Shown here one piece after another: positions 1 to 11,865 of a stretch of 64,000 bases of DNA; position 1 is the first letter of the stretch, and every line of letters begins with the position of its first letter. The stretch covers positions 4,271,081 through 4,335,080 of the forward strand of contig JAQFVV010000063.1 in the NCBI GenBank assembly GCA_028023455.1, given 5' to 3'. Made by a program: the position numbers and the translations under genes. The notes beneath the pieces were generated by a model. The model did not search any database. It saw only the letters and a program-made list of their open reading frames with translations, and had not been told where the DNA came from. This DNA is from Epiperipatus broadwayi. Lineage: Eukaryota > Onychophora > Udeonychophora > Euonychophora > Peripatidae.

Positions 1-1250
1 CAGATTTATATAAAAATTTTACCAAGATAATTACAACTCGTCTACAGAGAACTTTGGATTTCCACCAACCAAGAGAACAAGCTGGATTTAAAAGTGGTTT
101 TAGTACAATAGATCATATCCAGGTATTGAGAGAAGTCATAGAAAGGACAAACGAATATGAGTTGTCATTATGTTTTGGATTTGTTATTATGAAAAGGCAT
201 TCGATTCTATACACATTTCTTCAGTTATTAAAGCATTGGATCATCAAGGTATAGATTCAGGGTATTGTCATATTTTAAAGAATATTTATAAAAATGCAAC
301 AGCAACAATTAGATTACATAATGATACTGGAAAAATCAACATTGAGAAAGGTGTAAGACAAGGTGACTCCATATCTCCAAAACTCTTTACAGCAGTGCTG
401 CTAGAAGTATTTTGTGGATTAAAATGGGAAACTAAAGGAGTAAAAGTAAATGGAGAGTATTTAAGTCATTTAGATTTCACAGATGATGTAGTTGCTTTTG
501 CAAATAATGCTTCAGAGCTGCAGGAAATGTTGCAGGAGTTAGCAGATGAAAGTAGAAAAGTAGGACTAAAGATAAATGTTAAAAAGACTAAAGTAATGTT
601 TAATTGATTTGCTCAAAATATGAAAATAAAGATTGATTATGAAGAATTAGAAGAAGTTAACAGTTACAAATATCTTGGTCAGATTATTAATACAGATGGA
701 AACATAATGGAGGAAATTAATCATAGAATTAAACTTGGTTGGAGTGCTTTTGGTAGAAATAACTTGATACTAAAAGGAAATATGCCTATGTGTTTGAAAA
801 GGATCGTTTTTAACAAATGTGTTTTACCAGTTCTTACTTATGGATCTGAGACTTGGACACTTAATAGAAGAGCAATACAGAGACTTCAGCCCACTCAAAG
901 GAGTATGGAGAGATGTATGTTGGGAGTAACAAGAAGAGATCGAAAACGCAATGTATGGGTAAGACAACAAACAGGTGTTACTGACCTTATTGAAAAAATT
1001 AAAAGATTGAAGTGGAGTTGGGCTGGACATATTGCTAGAAGAGATGATAATAGATGGACAATTGAAATTTTAAACTGGATTCCAAGAGATTGTAAAAGAC
1101 CCAGAAAGAGACCACATGTGAGATGGATGGATGAAATAAGAAAATATGCAGGGGTGTTGTGGAGAAGAGAAGCTAAAGATCAGAGAAGATGGATTAAACT
1201 TGGAGAGACCTTCATCCTGCAGTGGATTGATAATGGTTGATGATGATGAT
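1..1250 (+). pseudogene. RTE-clade non-LTR retrotransposon, 3' portion (RT and C-terminal domain), cut by window start
   Basis: Decayed copy of a non-LTR retrotransposon polyprotein; the family copies its own RNA at a nicked target site. The reading frame runs from the window edge and contains RT motifs: REQAGF near 80, YEKAFDSI near 190-210, VRQGDSISPKLF near 352-390, and the catalytic F-T-D-D at about 475-490. The C-terminal region (620-1240) has the RTE-type YLGQIIN, LTYGSETWTL, WAGHIARR and RWMDEIRKYAG blocks. Two lesions are visible: a one-base loss near 185-192 that removes the Asp of the V-D-Y-E motif, and an in-frame TGA at 605-607. Because of these it cannot make enzyme. The gene ends at 1240 and merges into a (TGA)n tail at 1238-1250, as RTE elements usually do. 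The 5' part with the endonuclease lies outside the window. Confidence 0.9.
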
Positions 1251-4200
1251 CTGTGAAAATATTAAAGTGTGTTTATTTTCATTTTAAATGGTTTTTTTCC
1301 CTTGAAACTATGTTGGATGGGGGGAGGGGCTTTTGTTAGTGCCATGGTAATTTTTTTTGTAAATTTGGTGTAAGCTACTATTGTACAGTAACTTCAGTTT
1401 ACTTTGTAGAAAGATACATGAAAAACTACATAGTTGAAAAGTATTCTGATTGTATTAAATTACTAAATTTAAAGTTATTAATTTTACATTTATTCATAAA
1501 TTATGAATTTTGATGGATAAAATTTGAAATTGACTTGTTAATAAAAGCTTTATTATATTACAGTATACAAAAATGATCATGCTTGTATATTTAATTTATT
1601 TTTTTCTAGATTCACTCTTTTATCAATGATATGTAAACAATATCATTTCTTTCCTAACAAAGCAAATAAATATTAGACCCTGCTATAATTTGTTTTCAAA
1701 TGTTTATTAAAAACAACTTTCATAAATCATCATTATTTTTGTATAGTGTAATGTTTTGGAGGGTTTCTTTGATGAATGTTGATTTTTTTTATAGTATACC
1801 AAAAAAGGTTTAAATTTTTATATATAAATGTGGAAAAAAAAATTTTTTGTTTTGTTTTTTTAAATAATCCAATAAAAGATAATTTTATAATATTTAATTT
1901 TTTTTTTTCTTGGATTATATATGCAATTTTGTGCATGTTTGTATTTATGTATTTATATAATTGTTTTCATTTAAAAAACAATACATATATACTATGATGG
2001 ATCCTTATATCTCAAATATAATAATAATTAATATTAACTTTAACATTTTTGTTGGCTTATAATAATAACAATATTATTATATAAATTTTTTGTACCTTAT
2101 AAGGAAATTTTTTTACAAATCCAAGATATAGTTTTGTATTTCAACATTTAAGATTTTTGTCGGAATTTTAAAAGTCACAATTTCTTATTTAATTTAAAAA
2201 GTACACACATACATACGAGATTAACTTTTAAAAGGGACAACACACTGATAAAATACATAATATTTTAAACATGTAAATAAATTAGTTAAAATAGGGTTAA
2301 TAAAAGCGATAAGTAATCTTAAAATGATTTACAGTAGTGACATAACCTTTTTATATAATATTTGAATATGTATGTGTGGACATGAATGTTTGTTTTTCTG
2401 ATATATTATAAATTTAAAAGGGTACTATTTTAAGACTTAGGTGAAGTTATTTTAAATTTAGAATAAAATTCAATTATTGTGGGAATGGTAAATAAAATAA
2501 AATGATTTATTTTAATATTTATAACTTAATTATTTAGTTAATAATATCTAGATTTAATTTTATTGAAATTATAATATTTTATTTTAATATGTTTTAAAAT
2601 TTTATTTACAATTTTAAAATAATTTTATTGTAATGAGTGCTATTTCTTCAAAAAATTTAATATTGTCTGCAAGAATATTGTCTTTGTTGGAATTGCAAAA
2701 AACATTCATGGATAAAGCTAATTGAATTAGAAAATTTGAATGAAAATGACAATGAAGTCTATGACATGCGTACAAACCTATAAATATACATTTATGAGAG
2801 AAATCTTTTTTTTTTATTGCTAGTCATCTGCTGATTAAATTACACAGAGACAATATTTAAATTTAGTCATATTACCCATTGTTAATTTTGATGATGGAGT
2901 AGACTTACAAATAATTTGCCTCATTTTGTGGTAAATGCATTCCTCTAAATTATTCAAACAAATAAGTAAAATATCTGAAACATCTTCATAAGTTTAAAAT
3001 GCATGAGCAAATGGAAATGAAATATTTTTCTTGAAAAGGAAATTTTTTCATTAGTCCAGAAACACTAACAACTCTTGTCTGCTAATGTGATAAAAGCAAA
3101 TATTATGGAAATAATTATTGTATAAACACCTGCATATTAGATATTTTGTTTTTTAACTAAGCTTCTTCAAAATTAATCTTGTAACAGCTTGGACCAGTTA
3201 TTTTTATGTATGATTTTAGCTTACTCTAAAACTGCCATTTTAAAAGTTATTTTGCTGATTTTACTGTTATTTGATCAAGAAAACCATAACTGACTAATGC
3301 TGCCATCATAAGAATTTTTTTTACAACTAATAAATCAATAATATTTAAATTTAATGGTGTAAAAATGATTTAACCTCTGCTTTCCAAAGCACTGATTTGT
3401 TTGTTTTTGTTCTCTCCAACATGAGAGTGCCAGTCAATGAATTTAATGCTTCTATTTTTTCATTTGATTCTCTAAGTGAAAACATGTTTAGAATCATTTT
3501 TTACACATTTATTTTTTTTACTTCAATATTCAGAAGAATAATCCATATCTTAATAGAAAATATTTAGTTTTACAAGAAAGCAAATTGATAAAGAAGTCAA
3601 TGGTACAGCCTAAATTTATAAATGGATGATGATAAGCACAAGTTTTATGATGAGTGCTATAGATTATTTTCATCAATTATAAATAGAAATTTATTTTTAA
3701 AAAAACTTTTGTTTACTTTAATAATCAGATGAATTATTAATTTGCATTTTAGAAACTAAACTAAAATAAACATAATTTTTAAAAGACAAATATGTCTTTA
3801 CTGCTGATTCTGTAATTGACCAATCAAAAGTTTAGAACTTTAATTCAGTCAGCTACCTCTGTGTTATATTTAACTATATTAAGATATCTAAATAGTCTGT
3901 GTAAAGGGCTGTAATTGTGTGTTTGAAAGTATTTTTAAAATGATATATATATATATATATAGATACAGTAAAAGTTGTATTAAGAATATTTTGTAGACTT
4001 GTATATTATTTCTGTGGCTATGAGTTTTACATGTAGTATGATATTATTGTTTAGTATAGTAGAGAGAAGCTCCTAACAATTTGTGTTAAAATTTCCTCAT
4101 AAATATTAGCCTGGATGGATGATCATCTCTATTAGAATGCTATATTTATCTATGTTAAATATACCTTAGTCACTGTGGCCATAAATATTTGTTATAATAG

Positions 4201-5474
4201 TATATAATCATTCAGTAAAGGGAAGGCCTGCTGGTGATTTGTATATCAAACCTGTAGAAGTCAGGTAAATTCGTAATGCCATATGTGTTTATGTGATTCG
4301 AGTAGAGAAAATAAATATTTTCTTTATCTTTGGAAAAATGAATGAAAGTTATATACTATTATCCATTTTAAGAGTCGGATTTTACAATAACAAAAAACAA
4401 AGAAAACATTTGTTTTACATTGGTTATTTATTACTTAGGACTTGAGTTTTATTTAAAACTTTCTTAACGATCATCTAAATACAAAAATGCATTTTGTTTT
4501 AGAAAAATATAGATTGAGATAAATCTCCTACGTTTATAAGTTATTGAAGATTTTTATATATAGATTTTGATGAGAACTTTTATTAGTTCATATTCATTTA
4601 TTTTTTTTGGGAAATAAATTGATTTAATATTTACTAAATTATCTGACTTTCACTATTCATAATTTTGCATTTGTCATTTAATTAATAATTTATGGTCACA
4701 TGATATCAAATTACATTTACTTAAATGTACACTGTTTTAGAGGTAATGTTATTGGTATTTATAGCTAATACTACTGTTTATAATTTCACTGTTAATACTC
4801 AGTTGCCCTTAGGATATGGTTTAGATATAATAAAATATCCTTTGTTATTTAGTTATATTCATGATAAAGATTTATAATCTAATAATAAAATTTTAAGAGT
4901 CTTATTTATCACACTTAAATGTTTCAAATTCTGAAATAACTTTAGTTAGGATATATGTATTTTGAAAACTTAAAGAGAATTTGCTAGCCTCACAAATAGT
5001 ATTAGATTTGTTTATTCCTATTTACATATTACATAGTCATATTTTGAGTTCATAATCCTGAGATATTATTAATATTCATTTTTATAGTATTTTATAAATA
5101 GTTAGAAAAAACAAATATTTTGCTTTCATTTGAAAAATTATTATTATCAGCTTGGTTCTGGTTAAGTTAAGATAGTGTCAGGCACTTTCAAAGAGAATTA
5201 TTGTTATTTTGTCAGTCACAATATATTGAGATATTCTAATCTCTTCATATGGATATCACTTAATGCAAAACATTGAAGAAGAAAAAACAGTATGCCATGG
5301 ACAAATGATAATAAAAATAATGATACTGACCCAACAATCTCTTTTGAATGAATGTTTGCACAATCATGGATTGACTATTCCACACTTTGTTTTAAAATGA
5401 AAAATTGTTCTTAAAAATATGGATACATCAGTGATCAAAATGTAAAAAAAATGAATATTATGCAACAACTTTTA
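1251..5474. other. AT-rich DNA, no gene seen
   Basis: Dense homopolymer runs of A and T and scattered stops in all frames. The only distinct feature is a short (TA)n tract near 3943-3961. No coding potential, tRNA or repeat boundary could be supported. Confidence 0.5.
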
Positions 5475-5747
5475 AGGGAAAGATTAAACAAGGCAAAACT
5501 CTCTCCATACAGTAGTGCCACTCTGTGCCAACCAGAGTAATCAATGGTTGCCAGAAGGCTTGTGCATAAAATCCTTATCTAGTGCCTACTCATCCAATAT
5601 CCCCAGACTAGTTTCTGGCTTGTGGCCTTCTGGCATCCATTGATTACTCTGGTTGGCACTACTGTATGGAGAGAGTTTTGCCTTGTTTAATAACAATTAT
5701 TTGCTAGTATAAGAGATGGTGATCATGTAATGTTTAGGCAAAGATTA
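5475..5747. mobile_element. HRE-1 copy 0: foldback element with partial hammerhead and 12-bp target-site duplication
   Basis: Inverted arms at about 5483-5560 and 5621-5696 carry the HRE-1 sequence also found at 5954-6357 and 59291-60433. The right arm continues to about 5735, to the family end. Flanks AGGGAAAGATTA (5475-5486) and AGGCAAAGATTA (5736-5747) match at 11 of 12 bases and are read as the target-site duplication. The minus-strand hammerhead is cut short: stem III, the cleavage site and the 3' stem I strand are present (5592-5630), but CTGANGA and the 5' stem I strand are missing at the foldback junction. The element is non-coding. Confidence 0.7.
5592..5630 (-). ncRNA. Truncated HRE-1 hammerhead (3' half only)
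   Basis: On the minus strand it has GAAAC, TA, GTC, TGGGGA, TA, TTGGAT in the same order as the complete copies, and a stem II remnant. The upstream CTGACGA and 5' strand of stem I are gone, so it should be inactive. The break lies at a GCCTTC microhomology shared by the two orientations. Confidence 0.6.
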
Positions 5748-6110
5748 CTGGACAGATTATCAATAAATAAGCTCTATTGTTAAAATGATTGTGTATTAAA
5801 AATAAATCATTTCAAAATATACCGGAAGAAAAATTAAAATTTATTATATAGAAGCCATTGTTTTTTCATGTTAACTTAGGATTTTCAAAGTGATTACATC
5901 TATGTGACATTGTTATCCTTGAGATTATATGGGGAAAAATGTTTCTTATTATGTCTTAAAACATCACATGATCATTACCTTCCATGCTTGCTCATAACTG
6001 TTGCTAAAATAGGCAAAATTCTTCATACAGTAGTGCCACTCTAAGCAACACAGAGTAATCAATGGATTCCAGAAGGCCTGTGCATAAAATCCCTATCTAG
6101 TGGCTACTAT

Positions 6111-6169
6111 ATTCAATATCCCCAAACTAGTTTCTGGCTTACGGCCTTCGTCAGTGAGGAGCCTTGGAT
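6111..6169 (-). ncRNA. Type I hammerhead ribozyme (HRE-1, minus)
   Basis: Read on the minus strand in order: outer stem I ATCCAA, loop GGC, inner stem I TCCTCA, core CTGACGA, stem II A-GGC/GCC-A with loop CGTAA, core GAAAC, loop TA, GTT with cleavage expected after the final T, inner stem I TGGGGA, loop TA, outer stem I TTGAAT. All conserved core positions (C3 to A9, G12-A14, U16.1, H17) fit the hammerhead consensus. Stem III is only two base pairs, as in PLE-associated minimal hammerheads. The outer stem has one mismatch (TTGAAT). Confidence 0.82.
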
Positions 6170-6195
6170 CTAAGATCTAGGTGCAGTGCTCTCAG

Positions 6196-6254
6196 ATCCA
6201 AGGCTTCTCACTGACGAAGGCCATAAGCCAGAAACTAGTTTGGGGATATTGGAT
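6196..6254 (+). ncRNA. Type I hammerhead ribozyme (HRE-1, plus)
   Basis: Same plan as its mirror copy: ATCCAA, GGC, TTCTCA, CTGACGA, stem II GGC/GCC with loop CATAA, GAAAC, TA, GTT, TGGGGA, TA, TTGGAT. The outer stem I pairs perfectly over six bases and the inner stem pairs over six with two G-U wobbles. Cleavage is predicted after 6240. A two-base-pair stem III predicts weak monomer but better dimer activity, as described for PLE hammerheads. Confidence 0.85.
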
Positions 6255-6369
6255 GTGGTATGCACTAGATAGGGATTTTATGCACAAGCCTTTTGGCATC
6301 CATTGATTATTCTGTGTTGCTTAGAGTGGCACTACTGTATGGAGAGAGTTTTGACTATTTCTTGTTATG

Positions 6370-7981
6370 ATTGTTATCATTATTTTTGTGAGTTATTTCG
6401 ATTTTTTGTTAAGCATAGATTTTATAAAATTATTGTCCATATAATTGCAAAAATGATATAAAAAGAAATATCTAATTAATATATTTGCTAATTCAGACAC
6501 TTTTTGTGGTTGTTGTTGTAGATGTCATAAGTACTTTGTAATTTAATTATTCAGTAATGTTGAAGTATTAATTATTGATGACAATTTGACTGGACAGCTT
6601 AGTAAAAAATAATAAAAAAAAACAATGACTTTAAATAAATATTGTATTGTTAAAAATATTAAATTTTATGTTTTAAAATTAATCAATCATTGTCAGGCTA
6701 ATTCATGATTGTTTGATATTAGACTTGTTTTAATTAATAATCTAACAACCCAATAGTAATTTATCTTCATTCACTTTTGTTAAGAATTCTTAGTCAAAGG
6801 AAATAAATAAAAAAGGCGAATTTAGTTGTAGTTTTCTAATTTTTATATTTAGGATCAAATAATTATTTTAGTTATATATTATTCTATGATCATCTCAGTA
6901 ATTATGATTTGATCAACTTGCAGCAATTTTTAATGTAATATTTTATATTTTTATTACTAATTAAAATATTTTAAATAACTGGAAGTAATTGATTTTTAAT
7001 CTATTAATTTTTTTAATACTTTTTTTTTTTTTTGAAGTCATATTTCATCACATCGTTTTGTTTATTTTTATGTATTTTATTTAATAAAATGTTATTGGGA
7101 AAATTTATTGTTTGATTTTTCTTCACTCAAAAATGAGAATATTTTTTTTTTGAAGACTGCTTTGGTAAAGAAATTGCTAAAATTAAGAAAGTATACTTTT
7201 GAAAACATATGTCTATTAGTAAAGAATGATGATGATGACATCATACACAGAGATTAAAGTTGAAAGCTTGAAAATGTAGTTTTACCATGAATAAGGAGAT
7301 ATTGCAATTTGTAAAACTAATTAATTTCATACTGTATGGTTCTCCCATTGAGAACCATTAGGTTTGCAATAAAGCATTTCACTCATAACTCTTAATTTTA
7401 TTCAGAATTGAAAAACATTTTTGGGCATTAAGATGAAATATACTGTTATTGTGGAAAGATAGAATTTAAATCTGTAATATTTATATATTCAAGTAGTCAT
7501 TTAAATTATATAAACACTTACTGACTCATTTCTTAACCTCAAAAAATTTAAATATCTGCCATAAATGTATATTACATTTTCAAAAGCATTTTAAGGGAAT
7601 TTTGTGCAATAGTTATGTGACATTTTTATCTTAATCAATTTGAGAAAAAGCGCATTTGAAAAATCTTTAAATGGCTTATTTGTTTTTATGAAGATTGTCT
7701 AAAATTTCAAAAAAAAATTAATCCTTTTTTTAAGAAGTTTTGGGTACATTTTCATCTCTAAGCATTTTTTAATAGAATTTTACATAGACATTTATGCCAG
7801 TAATTTTTAAATAGATCATTTTAAAATGTATGTTTAATTATAGATTTTAGTGTTTTATTTCTGAACAAATAGGCAGAACATATAGAATAAAGCTTTAATA
7901 ACATTAATTAAGCATGATGTGCTTAGCTTGCTTTTGACTTTAAAAAAAAAAAACATAGCAGTATTTATGATGGGAGTATGG
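6370..7981. other. AT-rich DNA, no gene seen
   Basis: Long T and A runs (for example near 7020-7031), many stops in every frame, and a short ATGATGATGATG-like stretch near 7226. Nothing else could be supported. Confidence 0.5.
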
Positions 7982-8009
7982 ATATATATATAATTATTCA
8001 AAACAATAC

Positions 8010-9575
8010 AATAATTAATACATAAATCAGCATTTATTTTTTATAGCGTCTGTATACAATTGTAATCACATTCATATCGGCTTTAACCAAATTGTGCAAA
8101 CGCTTTTTACGAGTGTTAAATAATAAATGAATACCCTCTGACCCATACAAGATATAGAATTTATGCAGCAATAAAAGGAATCCTCTTATTACTACGACTC
8201 AAATATTTATATATGAGCAAATCTGAAGTACTGGCACAGAAGGTGTGACTATAGAACAGTCACTTTGAATTACTATATATAACTTATGAATGAATGACGC
8301 CGATGAAATTTACTAGAATTTACTGAATGTCATTCCAACTGAAATTAATCATATACATAAATCAGCATTTATTTTTTATAGCGTCTGTATACAATTGTAA
8401 TCACATTCATATCGGCTTTAACCAAATTGTGCAAACGCTTTTTACGAGTGTTAAATAATAAATGAATACCCTCTGACCCATACAAGATATAGAATTTATG
8501 CAGCAATAAAAGGAATCCTCTTATTACTACGACTCAAATATTTATATATGAGCAAATCTGAAGTACTGGCACAGAAGGTGTGACTATAGAACAGTCACTT
8601 GGAATTACTATATATAACTTATGAATGAATGACGCCAATGAAATTTACTAGAATTTACTGAACGTCATTCCAACTGAAATTAATCATATACATAAATCAG
8701 CATTTATTTTTTATAGCGTCTGTGCCAGTACTTCAGATTTGCTCATATATAAATATTTGAGTTGTAGTAATAAGAGGATTCCTTTTATTGCTGCATAAAT
8801 TCTATATCTTGTATGGGTCAGAGGGTATTCATTTATTATTTAACACTCGTAAAAAGCGTTTGCACAATTTGGTTAAAGCCGATATGAATGTGATTACAAT
8901 TGTATACAGACGCTATAAAAAATAAATGCTGATTTATGTATATGATTAATTTCAGTTGGAATGACGTTCAGTAAATTCTAGTAAATTTCATCGGCGTCAT
9001 TCATTCATAAGTTATATATAGTAATTCAAAGTGACTGTTCTATAGTCACACCTTCTGTGCCAGTACTTCAGATTTGCTCATATATAAATATTTGAGTCGT
9101 AGTAATAAGAGGATTCCTTTTATTGCTGCATAAATTCTATATCTTGTATGGGTCAGAGGGTATTCATTTATTATTTAACACTCGTAAAAAGCGTTTGCAC
9201 AATTTGGTTAAAGCCGATATGAATGTGATTACAATTGTATACAGACGCTATAAAAAATAAATGCTGATTTATGTATATGATTAATTTCAGTTGGAATGAC
9301 GTTCAGTAAATTCTAGTAAATTTCATCGGCGTCATTCATTCATAAGTTATATATAGTAATTCAAAGTGACTGTTCTATAGTCACACCTTCTGTGCCAGTA
9401 CTTCAGATTTGCTCATATATAAATATTTGAGTCATAGTAATAAGAGGATTCCTTTTATTGCTGCATAAATTCTATATCTTGTATGGGTCAGAGGGTATTC
9501 ATTTATTATTTAACACTCGTAAAAAGTGTTTGCACAATTTGGTTAAAGCCGATATGAATGTGAATAATTAATACA
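8010..9575. mobile_element. R336 composite: tandem and inverted ~336-bp units with exact 13-bp target-site duplication
   Basis: Plus-orientation units start near 8023 and 8355, with a third broken off at about 8722. There the sequence switches to minus orientation and runs for about 2.5 units (period 336, restarts near 9058 and 9394) to 9562. The flanking AATAATTAATACA at 8010-8022 is repeated exactly at 9563-9575. Non-coding. Each unit has a GTGACT/AGTCAC hairpin and a GAATGACG/CGTCATTC hairpin, and the ~61-nt domain annotated separately. No canonical hammerhead core was found. A diverged relative lies at 24075-24267. Confidence 0.85.
8044..8104 (-). ncRNA. Conserved ~61-nt stem domain in R336 (structured RNA candidate)
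   Basis: On the minus strand AGCGT and ACGCT close an outer stem and ACAATT/AATTGT an inner stem. They enclose a core containing AAAGCCGATATGAATG. The 24093-24155 element has the same plan with different stem bases (GCGC and GTGCT/AGCAC plus AATTA/TAATT) and a similar core (AAAGGCTGATAT). The size matches the hammerheads, but CTGANGA and GAAA are not both present. Further copies occur in each R336 unit. Confidence 0.35.
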
Positions 9576-10340
9576 GTAAAAAATATTTTAAAAATAAATA
9601 TATACCATAATTTAATAGAAGTACTTTCAACTATCTAAGTAGTCATTATCAATTAGATTCAAATTGTATTACAAAAATCCGTTACAAATGTATACAAAAA
9701 GAATTAAGTCATACATCAATTTTTCCACAATTCATTAATTTTTATATTAGCAACTTGTCTGTTTATCAAATGTTGCTCCATTTTTTTAATATAGCTTCTT
9801 TAATTTTACGTTTATTATTTTTTTCAATACACAAATCTTAACTTTATTAAAATCAAAACCATAATTGCATGTAACCTTATGATCAAAAAATACTGAAGGT
9901 GATACATCATCATTTCTAACATTCTCTTGTCTTGATTTTTGTACTCATTTATATAACAACCAATGCTCCTTTGATCATTTCTCCAATGTACACCGAGATT
10001 CACTTATATATGCCTTTCCACAAACACACATCCATTTATATATTGCACAACTTTGATTTAAAATACTACATCTCTTTTTTTAATTATTTATCAATCTATT
10101 TAAATTAGGAATAGTACAAAATATGACTTCACATATTTTATATATCTGTTTTATAAATTTCACTTGTTCATCACAAATAAATGGTATTGATATCCAAGTA
10201 TATTTCATTTTATCAATATCTATAGCACTTAAAATATTACCATTATTATTAAACTTAGTAACAATATTATAAATTAATTTATGATTATATCCAATATTTA
10301 ATAAATCCATAATAAATACATTTATATTACTTATTTTATC

Positions 10341-10366
10341 AGAATTAGTTATGTAAATATAATTAT
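10341..10366. repeat. Centre of the head-to-head PLE inverted repeat
   Basis: A 26-bp spacer separates arms that both begin at the TTATTTTATC/GATAAAATAAG sequence. The arms extend more than 700 bp in each direction. Confidence 0.8.
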
Positions 10367-11200
10367 GATAAAATAAGTAATATAAATGTATTTACTATAG
10401 ATTTATTAAATATTGGATATAATCATAAATTAATTTATAATATTGTTACTAAGTTTAATAATAATGGTAATATTTTAAGTGCTATAGATACTGATAAAAT
10501 GAAATATACTTGGATATTAATACCATTTATTTGTGATGAACAAGTGAAATTTATAAAACAGATATATAAAAATATATGTAGAGTCACATTTCATACTACT
10601 CCTAATTTAAATAGATTGATAAATAATTTAAAAAAATAGATGTATTTTAAATCAAAGTTGTGCAATATATAAATGGCTGTGTATTTGTGGAAAGGCATTA
10701 CATAGGTGAATCTCAGAGTACATTGGAGAAAAGATCAAAGGAGCATTGGTTGTTATATAAACGAGTACAAAAATCAAAACAAGAGAATGTTAGAAATGAT
10801 GACATATCACCTTCAGTATTTTTTGATCATAATGTTAGATGTAATTATGGTTTTGATTTTGATTTTAATAAAGTTAAGATTTTGTGTATTGAAAAAATAA
10901 TAATAAACATAAAATTAAAGAAGCTATGTTAATAAAAAAAATGGAAAGCAACATTTGAAAAATAGACAGGTTGCTAATATAAAAATTAATGACTTGTGGA
11001 AAAATTGATGTATGACTTAATTCTTTTTGTATACATTTGTAACAGTTTTTTGTAATACAATTTGAATCTAGTTGATAACGACTACTTAAATAGTTGAAAG
11101 TATTTCTATTAAATTATGATATATATTTGTTTTTAAAATATTTTTTACTGTATTGATTATTGTATTGTTTTGAATTATATATATATATATATATATATAT
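10367..11200 (+). pseudogene. Penelope-like element, 5'-truncated copy (right arm)
   Basis: Plus-strand mirror of the left arm. It encodes the connector (IPFICDEQVKFIKQIYK near 10520-10580), a stop near 10636, then in a shifted frame the CxC motif C-I-C-G-K and, after another one-base shift, HYIGESQSTLEKRSKEHW near 10690-10750 (GIY-YIG nuclease family; Y-I-G intact). The family pairs a telomerase-like RT with this nuclease. Several frameshifts and stops make it a pseudogene. It ends in a (TA)n tract at 11176-11200. It lacks the R336 insertion and so shows the empty site. Confidence 0.8.
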
Positions 11201-11865
11201 GACCCTGTGCTATTGCACATGGCCTCTATTAAGTATTCTATGTATAGAATTTATGCTATTCTATTCTAAAAAAATAATAAAATAAAAGTAATAATATTTA
11301 ACTTATAAATTGTGCTATCTCCTTTGTCTAGCAATATTTTATTCACTATTAATGCAAACTAATATTTTATAAATTGTAATTATTTTAAAGAATATTACTA
11401 TAATAGTTAAGTTAATGCAAGCTGAAGATGTTTTAAAAAAAGATATTTAGTTGTATATACTATAAGAAATAAAACTTGATAAAATTTAATATTGTCATTA
11501 TAAGTATTTAAAGTCAGTTACTTAAGTCGTTTATTATAAATGATAGCTTTATTAAAATAGTTTTGTGTAATAAATATTTAATATGTAATTTATTTGCAAG
11601 CAAAAGTTATTAAAGTTTAGTAAATTAGTTAACATTAAATAAAGTTACTTTAAATATAATAGAACTCCCTTTGAGTGTGTGCGTGAGAAATTAGAGTGCA
11701 TACGAGCATTTTTAGTTTCTTGCTTTTAAATGTTAGTATAATTACTTTTAATTATAGAATGTTTATAATAAAAGTTAACATAAATTCAGGCAAGCAAAGG
11801 TTAAACAATATTTTAATACTTCTAATAAGTAAATATTTGAAAAACAGGCACTCTTCACAAACCTG
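11201..11865. other. AT-rich DNA, no gene seen
   Basis: No coding or repeat feature could be supported in this stretch. Confidence 0.45.

Larger units (their letters stand above)
5942..6369. mobile_element. HRE-1 copy 1: palindromic element with two complete hammerheads, 12-bp duplication
   Basis: Near-perfect palindrome centred near 6183, with arms about 5995-6175 and 6190-6390. It begins with the family 5' sequence AAAACATCACATGATC. Flanks TTTCTTATTATG (5942-5953) and TTTCTTGTTATG (6358-6369) agree at 11 of 12 positions and are read as the target-site duplication, giving an element of about 404 bp. Each arm carries one hammerhead pointing away from the centre. It is non-coding; replication would have to be supplied in trans, plausibly by a PLE. 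Confidence 0.75.
7982..10340 (-). pseudogene. Penelope-like element, 5'-truncated copy (left arm), split by the R336 insertion
   Basis: Minus-strand relic of the PLE C-terminus. From the inverted-repeat centre outward it encodes the connector after RT (SIPFICDEQVKFIKQIYK near 10110-10200), then a CxC motif (C-V-C-G-K) directly before the GIY-YIG-type motif YISES near 10000-10030, then TLEK, KEHWLLYK and FFDHKV. The reading frame is nearly continuous but has in-frame stops, so the copy is dead. Its 3' end (7982-8009) is separated from the body (9576 onward) by the 8023-9562 insertion. It is the mirror image of the copy at 10367-11200. Confidence 0.8.

Noticed and set aside
8290-8340. CCGATGA ... 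GAATGTC as a hammerhead in R336
   Set aside because: T4 of CTGATGA is changed, GAAA is absent and the flanking GAATGACG/CGTCATTC pairing conflicts with a hammerhead stem I.
8010-9575. CRISPR array interpretation of the regular repeats
   Set aside because: Units are ~336 bp, tandem without spacers, inverted in part, and in a eukaryotic context.
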